From Lachnospiraceae bacterium (GTDB lineage: Bacteria; Bacillota; Clostridia; Lachnospirales; Lachnospiraceae), in NCBI GenBank assembly GCA_017511045.1, contig JAFWLM010000117.1, positions 1 through 36,154 of the forward strand: a stretch of DNA of 36,154 bases, given 5' to 3'. Positions 1-7,118 of this stretch are shown in pieces (positions within the stretch are counted from its first letter, which is position 1; each line of letters starts with the position of its first letter). A program made the position numbers and the translations under genes. The notes under the pieces were generated by a model. That model was not told the DNA's origin, did no database searches, and saw only the letters and a program-made list of their open reading frames with translations.

Positions 1-909
1 ATTGAAGTTGAGCACGCTAAAGGAACAGATGCAGGAAACTATACCGGTGAGGTAAGTGTTCAGCTTCAACTTATGCAACGTGCAATGGGATATGACGTTG
101 ATTCAGAAGTGAAAAAGGCAACTCTGTCATTGACCATCAACAAGGCACCGCTTACGATTACGACTCCTTCCGCAACTAAGGTTGCTGATGGAACACCGCT
201 GACAGCGGGCCCCGCAACAATAACCGGACTTGTTAATGGGGAGACTGCAACAGTTACAGTAACAGGTCGCCAGATAGCAGTTGGATCAAGCCAGAATACG
301 TGTAGTCCTGAGATTACTTGGGGTAACGGAGGAAAAGAAGCTAATTATGCAATTACCAGAACCCTTGGAACCCTGACAGTAACAGCACCTGCAACACCAG
401 ATCCAGGCCCTGGCCCAGGTCCAGGCCCTGGCCCGGTAGTTCCGGTCGTAGTACCTGATGGCCCTGCACCGGCAGCTCCGGTCGTAGTACCGGATAACCC
501 GACACCGCAGGTAGAGCCGACAACACCGGCAGAGATCGATAATGATCCGACACCGAAGGCTAACACCAAGACATGGGCACTGCTGAACCTGATCCTTTCC
601 GCAATCACAGTGATCCTTGCAATCGTTATGATCATTACCTTCGCTACAGGCAGCAAGGATGACGAGGATGATGAGGAGAATCAGGATGGCGAGAACAAGA
701 AACACCGCAACGGACTTAAGTTCTTAGGACTTATCCCGGCAGTCGGAACCGTAGTATTGTTCTTCCTGACAGAGGACCTGACCGCTAAGATGGCACTTAC
801 AGATAAGTGGACGATCCTCACAGCAGTCATCACAGTGATCGGTATTGTACTCACAATCGTTATTAAGAACAAAAAGAAAAATAACGAAGAAGAGACACCT
901 GAAGCATAA
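1..909 (+). CDS. MBG-domain surface protein, 3' part only
   Basis: The reading frame is open from base 1, so the gene starts upstream of the window. The visible 302 residues begin with an MBG-type immunoglobulin-like domain of the kind found in repeats on bacterial surface proteins (it ends near YAITRTLGTLTVTA). A low-complexity Pro/Gly/Val linker follows (GPGPGPGPG, then VVVPD repeats), which probably spans the cell wall. The last ~110 residues hold three hydrophobic segments (starting WALLNLILS, LKFLGLIPA and WTILTAVIT) separated by an acidic DDEDDEEN stretch and charged loops, with a Lys-rich tail. No LPxTG sorting signal is present, so anchoring is probably by these membrane helices. The C-terminal module is clearly related to that of the protein encoded at 3862-6126. 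An adhesin or structural role is inference. Confidence 0.85.
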   Translation: MEVEHAKGTDAGNYTGEVSVQLQLMQRAMGYDVDSEVKKATLSLTINKAPLTITTPSATKVADGTPLTAGPATITGLVNGETATVTVTGRQIAVGSSQNTCSPEITWGNGGKEANYAITRTLGTLTVTAPATPDPGPGPGPGPGPVVPVVVPDGPAPAAPVVVPDNPTPQVEPTTPAEIDNDPTPKANTKTWALLNLILSAITVILAIVMIITFATGSKDDEDDEENQDGENKKHRNGLKFLGLIPAVGTVVLFFLTEDLTAKMALTDKWTILTAVITVIGIVLTIVIKNKKKNNEEETPEA

Positions 910-950
910 TTAACAAAATACTATTAGTATTGCATCACTAATAATAAATG

Positions 951-978
951 CCGGCCTCGGAAGAGGCCGGTGTTTTTT
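951..978 (+). terminator. Rho-independent terminator
   Basis: A perfect 8-bp GC-rich stem (CCGGCCTC / GAGGCCGG) with a GGAA loop is followed by TG and six T residues. It lies about 40 bp after the stop of the MBG-domain protein and separates it from the next gene. Confidence 0.9.
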
Positions 979-1030
979 GTGTAAAAGTATATCTGGCAGG
1001 ATCTTTTCTCCCAATCACATAAAATCACGC

Positions 1031-1116
1031 AATCACAAAAAAATTAAAAAACACCTTAAGAAATATGATTTTGTGATTAATGTGATGAGCACCCATTTGG
1101 CATAATATGGACATAG
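1031..1116 (+). promoter_or_regulatory. Conserved upstream element, copy 1
   Basis: This block precedes the LRR protein gene and recurs before the next surface gene (3620-3705) with identical internal spacing. It contains an inverted repeat, AATCACAAAA (1031-1040) and TTTTGTGATT (1069-1078); the sequence AAATATGATTTTGTGA (1061-1076) with ACC 8 bp before it; and ATTTGGCATAAT (1095-1106), whose CATAAT or TAATAT could serve as a -10. I see no good -35 at 16-18 bp, which would fit an activator-dependent promoter. The role is inferred from conservation and position only. Confidence 0.6.
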
Positions 1117-1163
1117 AAAAGAGAAAAAAACAACTAATCACATTAAACAAAAGGAGAAAAGAC

Positions 1164-3269
1164 ATGACCAGATTATTAAAGAAAAGCGTAATCACAATCT
1201 TAGCAGCAATCGTGGCAATGTGCGCAATGATCATCCCGATGGTCACTCCAGCCTTCGCAGCAGAAGAGCCCGACGAAGAAATCGAAACCACAATCGAGAC
1301 AGTTGAAGAAACAACTAACGAAGTAGCAGTTCTGGAAGATATCGCTCCAGATGCTGCCATCCCGGAAGTAGTTGTGGAAATCCAGAATACAGAAATCGTT
1401 GAAAACACAGAAACCAACTTAGAAGAAAACATCGCAGAAGAAGCGATTGACAATGAATACAAAGACCACGAAGAATACGGCACCTTCGTTGAATGGGGAT
1501 ACGGAAACGAGAACCAGAACATCAAATGGAAAACGTACGAAAAAGACGGCGTGACCACCCTCGTATTCAGCGTAGTAGATGACAGCCTTTCTGCAGCCGA
1601 CAAATCAGTCCTTCAGTTATTAGGCGAAGACGGCAAGACCTCTGTAAAAGACAGCTTAAGACCAGTTGTGAACCAGGCAGTTTTTGAAGAAGGAATCACA
1701 GGCATCGGCTGGATGTACCTTTATGACAGAAGCTCTTACGAACCGGTTTACTCCTCTGACTACACAGTAGACAAAACCAAAACAGACCTTTTCAAGAAAT
1801 TTACGAACCTTACAACAGTCGTTCCTTGCAGCACCTTAGAGAGAATCGGCTGGTCCGCATTCAACGAGTGCACGAACCTTGAAAACTTTGACTTCTCAGC
1901 TTGCCCGAACATTAAGGAAATCATGAACCAGGCATTCTACAAATGCAACAACCTGAACGTCGTAGACCTTTCCGCTTGCAGCGAGCTTGAGACGATTGCA
2001 TGGTCTTCCTTCTACGCAACAGGCAAAGGATCTGAAGTTTACATGGCACTCCCGGTACACGGACAGCTTAAGGTGATCGGCGGAAACGCATTCTATGAGT
2101 TCGGATATGGCTCTGGCGCAAGCTACGATGTAGACCTTTCCGGAAATGAGAACCTGACAGACATCATGCAGAACGCATTCGCAGGCAACAGCGCGTTAAC
2201 AAACATCTTCCTTCCGACAGGCGACCTTCAGCTTCCTGGAAACGCATTTAACCGCTGCGCAACACCGTTCAACAACATCAGAAGAGCAGCATTCGTAGAT
2301 GAGTACGGAGTTGTATACGAAATGATGACTGACGGCACTGCAAAACTGGCTTACTGCCCGGTAACCCTGGTTGACTACACGGTTCCTGAAATCGTAAACG
2401 GACGCCCGGTAACAGCAATGGCAAACTCCGCATTCGTAAAAGCAACTAACCTTGAAACGATTCGCTTTGAGAATGCTTCCAGTATTACGAATGTTGGCAG
2501 CAACACATTCCAAAACGTAAAGAGCCTGAAGAGAGTCAAAGATCTCGCAACCGGATTAAGCAGAAACTCTGTAAACGGCGCAAAGGCACTGTTCGGAGTC
2601 AAAGTAAACGACAACGTATTCAGAAACACAGGATTAGGAAAAGTTGAAGTTGAAGAGATTGAAGAAGTTATCGTAGAAGAGCCGGTCATCGAAGAGCCAA
2701 TCATCGAGGCACCTGTTGTTGAGAACCCAGTAGTCGCTCCGATCGAAAACAAAATTGATGAAACTCCGGTAGTAGAAACTCCGGCAGCAAATACAAACGA
2801 AACAGTAATCAAAGAAAACAATGCACCTGCAGCAGCACCGGCTGTTGAAGAGACAGAAATCGAAGTTCCTGTAGTGATCGCAGATGACAACACACCTGCA
2901 GCAGGAGAAGCAGAAGAAGTCAAAGCAGAAGCAGCAGTCGCAAATGACAGAACAGAAAATACAAACAATACAGTAGTAATGAACGACAACGCAGTTCCGA
3001 TGGCAATGGCACAGAACAATGCAATCGCAGCACCGGCACAGAACACAGCAGTTGCTCCGGCACAGGATAACATCCAGACAGCAGCAGTTGAGAACATGGC
3101 ACAGATCAATGATCAGGATGTTCCGCTGGCAGCACCGGCAAACGTAGCAGCACAGAGCGTTGAAGCACAGCAGACAGCAGCATGGCTCCCGATCGTACTG
3201 ATCATCGCAGCAGCTGCAGCAGTAGTCATCATCATCGCAGCTCGCAAGAAAGCAAACGCGAATGACTAA
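1164..3269 (+). CDS. BspA-type leucine-rich repeat surface protein
   Basis: The 701-residue protein starts at the ATG preceded by AAAGGAGAAAAGAC; an in-frame ATG 57 bp upstream has no ribosome site and would spoil the signal peptide. Residues 1-32 form a Sec signal peptide ending in TPAFA. An acidic Glu/Thr/Val region follows. Roughly residues 190-480 carry BspA/LRR_5-type repeats, seen as recurring units such as IGWSAFNECTNLENFDFSAC and IMNQAFYKCNNLNVVDLSAC. A long Pro/Glu/Val then Ala/Asn-rich linker leads to one C-terminal membrane helix (AAWLPIVLIIAAAAAVVIII) and the basic tail ARKKANAND. There is no LPxTG motif. BspA-like repeats are known in adhesins and proteins that bind host or partner cells; the ligand here is unknown. 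The gene is monocistronic, with a bidirectional terminator downstream. Confidence 0.88.
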   Translation: MTRLLKKSVITILAAIVAMCAMIIPMVTPAFAAEEPDEEIETTIETVEETTNEVAVLEDIAPDAAIPEVVVEIQNTEIVENTETNLEENIAEEAIDNEYKDHEEYGTFVEWGYGNENQNIKWKTYEKDGVTTLVFSVVDDSLSAADKSVLQLLGEDGKTSVKDSLRPVVNQAVFEEGITGIGWMYLYDRSSYEPVYSSDYTVDKTKTDLFKKFTNLTTVVPCSTLERIGWSAFNECTNLENFDFSACPNIKEIMNQAFYKCNNLNVVDLSACSELETIAWSSFYATGKGSEVYMALPVHGQLKVIGGNAFYEFGYGSGASYDVDLSGNENLTDIMQNAFAGNSALTNIFLPTGDLQLPGNAFNRCATPFNNIRRAAFVDEYGVVYEMMTDGTAKLAYCPVTLVDYTVPEIVNGRPVTAMANSAFVKATNLETIRFENASSITNVGSNTFQNVKSLKRVKDLATGLSRNSVNGAKALFGVKVNDNVFRNTGLGKVEVEEIEEVIVEEPVIEEPIIEAPVVENPVVAPIENKIDETPVVETPAANTNETVIKENNAPAAAPAVEETEIEVPVVIADDNTPAAGEAEEVKAEAAVANDRTENTNNTVVMNDNAVPMAMAQNNAIAAPAQNTAVAPAQDNIQTAAVENMAQINDQDVPLAAPANVAAQSVEAQQTAAWLPIVLIIAAAAAVVIIIAARKKANAND

Positions 3270-3400
3270 TCATAAAAGTAAAATAACTCAAAATGTGAAC
3301 CGACTCCTTAAACAGGATGACAAAAAGAATCACAGTTGACAATATACAAAGCAATTATCGAAAAGTTTCTTTTCTCCTTTTATACACGATTGCAAGAATC

Positions 3401-3440
3401 AAAAAAACGGGCGTGGACAAGATCCACGCTCGTTTTTTTA
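3401..3440. terminator. Bidirectional terminator
   Basis: An 11-bp stem (ACGGGCGTGGA 3407-3417 with TCCACGCTCGT 3423-3433, one G-T pair) has a 5-base loop, A7 on its left and T7 on its right. It can end the surface-protein transcript on + and the tRNA transcript on -. Confidence 0.85.
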
Positions 3441-3441
3441 G

Positions 3442-3515
3442 TGGAAGCGACGGGGCTCGAACCCGTGACCTCTCGCGTGTGAGGCGAACGCTCATCCCAG
3501 CTGAGCTACGCTTCC
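3442..3515 (-). tRNA. tRNA-Val (anticodon CAC)
   Basis: Read on the minus strand this is a complete cloverleaf: acceptor GGAAGCG/CGCTTCC, D-arm GCTC...GAGC, anticodon stem TTCGC/GCGAG with loop CTCACAC (anticodon CAC), variable AGGTC, T-arm ACGGG-TTCGAAC-CCCGT, discriminator A. A full CCA end is not encoded. It is the clear relative of the degenerate units at 6206-6463. Confidence 0.95.
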
Positions 3516-3526
3516 GTGCGAAGAAT

Positions 3527-3555
3527 ATGGTAGCACTTTTGCTCCCCATAGGCAA
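3527..3555 (-). promoter_or_regulatory. Candidate tRNA-Val promoter
   Basis: On the minus strand TTGCCT (plus 3550-3555) and TACCAT (plus 3527-3532) are 17 bp apart, with the tRNA 5' end 11 bp further on. The boxes are imperfect but the geometry fits a housekeeping promoter. Confidence 0.4.
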
Positions 3556-3619
3556 GCACCGAAGCGTTTTTGCTCATAGTTCTCTTAATTCCATAAAAAA
3601 CAATCACAAATCATCACAT

Positions 3620-3705
3620 AATCACAAAAAATAGTAAAAATACCTCAATAAATATGATTTTATGATTCATTCCATGAAGCATCATTTGGCATAATGTGGT
3701 CATAA
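3620..3705 (+). promoter_or_regulatory. Conserved upstream element, copy 2
   Basis: Second copy of the element at 1031-1116, before the InlB-like surface gene: AATCACAAAA (3620-3629), TTTTATGATT (3658-3667), AAATATGATTTTATGA (3650-3665) and ATTTGGCATAAT (3684-3695). Offsets between blocks (38 and 26 bp) equal those in copy 1, while surrounding sequence has diverged, which argues for selection on the blocks. An unusually C/A-rich leader of about 135 bp with repeated AAAAGAAAC and almost no T or G follows, up to the ribosome site at 3847-3856. Confidence 0.6.
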
Positions 3706-3861
3706 GATACAGCAAAACAAAAACAGAAGAAAAGAAACTTAACCAACAACAGTTAAAGAAACAACAAAAACAAAAGAAACAGCAACAGGAAAACAAAAGA
3801 AACCACGACAACAAAACGACAAAAGAAACCACAAACCTATTGATTTAAAAGGAGAATAAAA

Positions 3862-6126
3862 ATGAAAAAGCATCTATTCAAAAAATCAGCAGCTATCATG
3901 ATGGCTACCCTGGTCGCAACAACCGGCCTGAGCCTTCCAACACTCACCACCGTCTTCGCAGATGAAGACACCGCAGCAGAGTACACAGTTAACGCAGTAG
4001 AAAACGTTGCAGTAGAAAAAGCAGCAGAGAAGCCGGAAATGGCAGAGCAGGTAAAAATCGAAGAATCCGCTCCGCAGGCAGTCGAAGTTAAAGAAGCTCT
4101 TCCTGAGCAGGCAGCGATCACCGAGAGTGCACCGCTTGAAGAAAAAGCAAAAGAAGAAGCATCCAGCACAGAGGAAAAAGTTATCGTTCAGCAGACTGCA
4201 AACGAAGCAAAGAACACCCAGGCAGTTGAAGAAGAAGCACCGGTCCGCCAGGAAAAACTGACAGTCCATATCATCAACATCCTGAACAATTCCAAAAGCA
4301 GTGTTAATGGAAAAGCAGTTCCTTATGAAACCACAATGACCCTGTCAAAGGCTCAGACGAAATTAGCGACTGGCTTTAACAACTCTGTTGGCGGCAAGAA
4401 CTATTCCGGTTCAACTGCAGCAGGATCAATCAAATTCCTGAACGCATTTGTACTGACCAACGCAGGCGGCGATATCGTAACAACATCCGGTACAACCGCG
4501 GACGGTTTCCAGACAATAACAAAAGTGCAGTATAAAGACTATGGCCAGGTTATTCTGACATACGCAGACGGCTCAACACAGTCCATGTCAGGTGTGTATG
4601 ACATCTATATAGCTCCGGTTTATCAGATGATCCTGAACTCCAACCTGAACTACTATTACATCGACAATATCTCCACCGGATCAGGATCCTGGAGCAGCCA
4701 GAGCGGATTCAGCAGCTATAAGCACACCTTCTCTGATCCGTCAGTAAAAACACCGGTCAGCCATTACAAGTTCCTTTACTGGGAAAACACTGACAAAAAC
4801 ACGATCATTAACGCAGGACAGGCAGACTCCTACTCAAAGGCAGACGTTCCTCAGGGAACAACGAAGGATGTTTACACCTACGCAAATTGGCAGCCATCTG
4901 TAACAGTAAGATACTATGATTATGACGGCTCCCTGCTTTTCTCAGGCGAGATTGAAAGATACGAAGACATCGACATTTATGACAGCTATGATGCTCCGGA
5001 AATGGAAGGCGCAGACTTCCTCGGATGGTATGAAGGAACCGGCGCAGAAGCTGAGCAGATCGAAGAGACAGCAACAGCAACCCTTCCGGGAATCACAGTA
5101 GATCCGGTAGAGCGCAAGATCGTAGAAGCATATGCACACTACAACACCTCTTATACAGTAAAACATTTGCAGCAGAACATTAATGACGATGGTTATACAG
5201 AAGTGACCGAAGATCAGGAAGTGATCAAAGACGTACTTGCAGGAACATCAACCGAAGCCCTGGCAAAGGATTATGAAGGATTCACCGCACAGGAAGTTTC
5301 CCAGGCAACGATTGCAAGAGATGGCAGCACAGTAATCGAGATTAAATATGACCGCAACATGTATTCAGTAACCTACGCATACGATGAGGGTGCACCGGAA
5401 AACGCTCCGGAATTACCGGAAGACGCTTCCTACAGATTCGGCGCTGATGTAACGATCGCAGATGAACCAACCCTTGACGGATACAAATTCTCCGGATGGA
5501 GCTTAGAAGAAGATTTCGAAATGCCGGCAGAGGACATTGTGATCACAGGTTCCTTTACAGAGATCCCGAAAGTTGTTCCGGCAGCAGTAGTAACCAATCC
5601 GACTGCTCCGACAGCAACACCGACAAACACACCGGACGGACAGATCACCGCACCTACGACAACCACGAATACACAGGTTATCGCTGACAACCAGGCACCG
5701 CAGGTAAAACCGGCAGCACAGACGATCGCAGAAGTAGAAGAGGCAGCAGTTCCTCTGGCAGCAAGTTCCCAGTGGGCACTCATGAACCTGATCCTCTCTA
5801 TCGCATCAGCAGCAATGGCACTGATCATGGTCATCAGCTTCGCAATCGGAAAACGTCAGGAAGAAGATGAATATGCACAGACAGACGATCGCAAAGATCG
5901 CAGCCGCAACGGTCTGAAATTCTTAGGCCTGATCCCGGCAATCGGAAGCTTCATCCTGTTCCTTCTCACCGAGAACATGAGCAACCCGATGGTCCTGACA
6001 GACCGCTGGACACTGCTTACAGCAATCCTCTCAGCAGTTACCCTGGCTCTTATGATCCTCGTAAAGAATCGTAAGGACAAAAAGGACAGAGAGATCCGCG
6101 GCGAGAGAGCATTTGACAGCATTTAA
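3862..6126 (+). CDS. InlB/MucBP-repeat surface protein with 3-TM C-terminus
   Basis: The 754-residue protein starts at an ATG behind AAAAGGAGAATAAAA. Residues 1-33 form a signal peptide (TTVFA end). A long Glu/Ala/Val-rich segment follows, then a beta-rich region of about 280 residues. Around residues 430-570 it resembles MucBP and InlB B-repeats (YTVKHLQQNINDDGYTEV; then YSVTYAYDEGAPENAPELP...FSGWSLEEDF). A Thr/Pro/Asn linker (TAPTATPTNTPDG) leads to the C-terminal module: three hydrophobic segments beginning WALMNLILS, LKFLGLIPA and WTLLTAILS, with a charged tail. This module matches the end of the protein at 1-909 almost block for block, and no LPxTG motif is present. MucBP/InlB repeats occur in adhesins and internalins, so a surface-binding role is likely; the target is unknown. 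Confidence 0.88.
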   Translation: MKKHLFKKSAAIMMATLVATTGLSLPTLTTVFADEDTAAEYTVNAVENVAVEKAAEKPEMAEQVKIEESAPQAVEVKEALPEQAAITESAPLEEKAKEEASSTEEKVIVQQTANEAKNTQAVEEEAPVRQEKLTVHIINILNNSKSSVNGKAVPYETTMTLSKAQTKLATGFNNSVGGKNYSGSTAAGSIKFLNAFVLTNAGGDIVTTSGTTADGFQTITKVQYKDYGQVILTYADGSTQSMSGVYDIYIAPVYQMILNSNLNYYYIDNISTGSGSWSSQSGFSSYKHTFSDPSVKTPVSHYKFLYWENTDKNTIINAGQADSYSKADVPQGTTKDVYTYANWQPSVTVRYYDYDGSLLFSGEIERYEDIDIYDSYDAPEMEGADFLGWYEGTGAEAEQIEETATATLPGITVDPVERKIVEAYAHYNTSYTVKHLQQNINDDGYTEVTEDQEVIKDVLAGTSTEALAKDYEGFTAQEVSQATIARDGSTVIEIKYDRNMYSVTYAYDEGAPENAPELPEDASYRFGADVTIADEPTLDGYKFSGWSLEEDFEMPAEDIVITGSFTEIPKVVPAAVVTNPTAPTATPTNTPDGQITAPTTTTNTQVIADNQAPQVKPAAQTIAEVEEAAVPLAASSQWALMNLILSIASAAMALIMVISFAIGKRQEEDEYAQTDDRKDRSRNGLKFLGLIPAIGSFILFLLTENMSNPMVLTDRWTLLTAILSAVTLALMILVKNRKDKKDREIRGERAFDSI

Positions 6127-6176
6127 TAAAAATAAAAAACGGCTCCGGCTTGACAACGCAGGAGCGAGATAGAAAA

Positions 6177-6205
6177 AGCGGGTAGCATCATCTACCCGCT
6201 TTTTT
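6177..6205. terminator. Bidirectional terminator
   Basis: A perfect 9-bp stem (AGCGGGTAG 6177-6185 / CTACCCGCT 6192-6200) with loop CATCAT is flanked by A5 and T5. It can end the surface-protein transcript on + and any transcript through the tRNA-like array on -, repeating the layout seen at 3401-3440. Confidence 0.88.
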
Positions 6206-6463
6206 GTGGGAGTGCAGGGGCTCGAAGCCTGGAGACTCTCGAAGATGAGATAAACGCTCATCCAACTTGTGCACAGTGCAGTCGAACCCTAGACCCACTC
6301 GCGCGTGGGACGAACATGCTTTTCCAACTTGTGCACAGTGCCACTGAACCGTAACCCGCTCATGCGTGAGACGAACATGCTTTTCCAACTTGAGCGCAGT
6401 GCATTCGACCCGTGCCCCTCTTGCGCGTAAGGTGAACACTCATCCCGGCGGAGCTGCGCTTCC
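6206..6463 (-). repeat. Tandem array of four degenerate tRNA-Val-like units
   Basis: On the minus strand four consecutive units (6398-6463, 6337-6397, 6275-6336, 6206-6274) each align with the tRNA-Val at 3442-3515. Unit 1 keeps the acceptor 5' strand GGAAGCG, D-arm, and an anticodon loop reading TAC. Units 2 and 3 keep AAGTTGGAAAAGC and anticodon-loop-like CTCACGC and CCCACGC. Unit 4 keeps the 3' T-loop TTCGAGC. Stems are broken by mismatches and T-arms are shortened, so none looks like a working tRNA. Internal units begin near GTGCAC or GCGCTC and end near GCACT, so their ends can still pair (GTGC with GCAC). The array ends at a terminator like the real tRNA does. It may be decayed duplicates or a tRNA-derived repeat. 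Confidence 0.75.
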
Positions 6464-6478
6464 AAAGAAATATAACGA

Positions 6479-6560
6479 TGACTCTACAAAACAGTGCTGT
6501 CTAGGTAGATGTGTAACAATGATCTTTGCAAAACAGCGCTGGCTAGGTGTTTTTCTGATT
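6479..6560. repeat. Two degenerate 42-bp direct repeats
   Basis: CAAAACAG(T/C)GCTG(T/G)CTAGGT occurs at 6487 and 6529, and the flanking sequence is also similar, giving a 42-bp period just upstream (in minus-strand terms) of the tRNA-like array. No coding potential seen. Confidence 0.5.
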
Positions 6561-6575
6561 TGGAACAGGAAAAAA

Positions 6576-6611
6576 GCACAAAATCCTCCAGCATGCTAAA
6601 GGATTTTGTGC
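6576..6611. repeat. Hairpin repeat, copy 1
   Basis: GCACAAAATCCT (6576-6587) and AGGATTTTGTGC (6600-6611) form a perfect 12-bp stem with a 12-base loop. The right half, CATGCTAAAGGATTTTGTGC, recurs exactly at 6745-6764. Confidence 0.8.
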
Positions 6612-6721
6612 AGAGGCAATTTCAGCCTGAAAAAAGCGCAATTTAAACGTATTTTCTCGTTATTTTGACGATGTTTTGACCTTGTTTTTAGGCATTTTTA
6701 TCATCCGAAACCGGGTGGCGA

Positions 6722-6774
6722 GGACAAAACACAAAAACCTTTTGCATGCTAAAGGATTTTGTGCTTTTTTGTCC
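6722..6774 (+). repeat. Hairpin repeat, copy 2, possible terminator
   Basis: CACAAAAACCTTT (6730-6742) pairs with AAAGGATTTTGTG (6751-6763) with one mismatch and an 8-base loop. The stem is extended outside by GGACAAAA / TTTTGTCC. The T6 run at 6765-6770 would suit a terminator. A weaker third relative, ATGCAAAAGGATTTTATGATA, lies near 6816. No gene is visible between 6466 and 7118 on either strand. Confidence 0.65.
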
Positions 6775-6862
6775 CCGAAATCCGAGTATTCGTGGGAAGT
6801 AATTATCAATCAAAATATGCAAAAGGATTTTATGATATTATCTTTATCCCTATAAATATTAG

Positions 6863-6871
6863 TGCTATAAT
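6863..6871 (+). promoter_or_regulatory. Extended -10 promoter, transglutaminase-like lipoprotein
   Basis: TGCTATAAT matches an extended -10 (TGnTATAAT); TTTATC 17 bp upstream is a poor -35. It would give a leader of about 240 bp before the gene at 7119. Downstream, at 6913-6928, lies AAATATGATTTTGTGA with ACC 8 bp before it, the same core as in the two surface-gene elements. Confidence 0.5.
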
Positions 6872-7118
6872 TATCATCAAAGAATCATAAAGTAGGGCGA
6901 GTATACCCTCCTAAATATGATTTTGTGAGTGGGAGATTACAGCGTATCACAGAATGCTGAAACAGCGATAATTGCGGAGAAGAAGCAGCAACGCATCGGA
7001 GAAGCGCAAATCACTGGGACTGTGATAGATGCTGAGATGGCAGCAGAGACGCAGAACGCCAACAGAATAATAATTAGGAATAACATTTACAGAAACAAGG
7101 CAGGAAGTTTAAGGAACA

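Noticed and set aside
1095-1112. Sigma-54 (-24/-12) promoter at TTTGGCATAATATGG
   Set aside because: The GG at -24 is present but no GC follows at the required spacing in either copy of the element.
3336-3341. TTGACA as a -35 box after the LRR gene
   Set aside because: No -10 at a fitting distance, and a terminator lies directly downstream.
3317-3634. A 105-residue + strand frame across the tRNA-Val
   Set aside because: It reads through the terminator and antisense to the tRNA gene.
6206-6463. Phage or ICE attachment site at the tRNA-like array
   Set aside because: No integrase or mobility gene is in the window, and the units are full-length tandem copies rather than a single 3'-end duplication.
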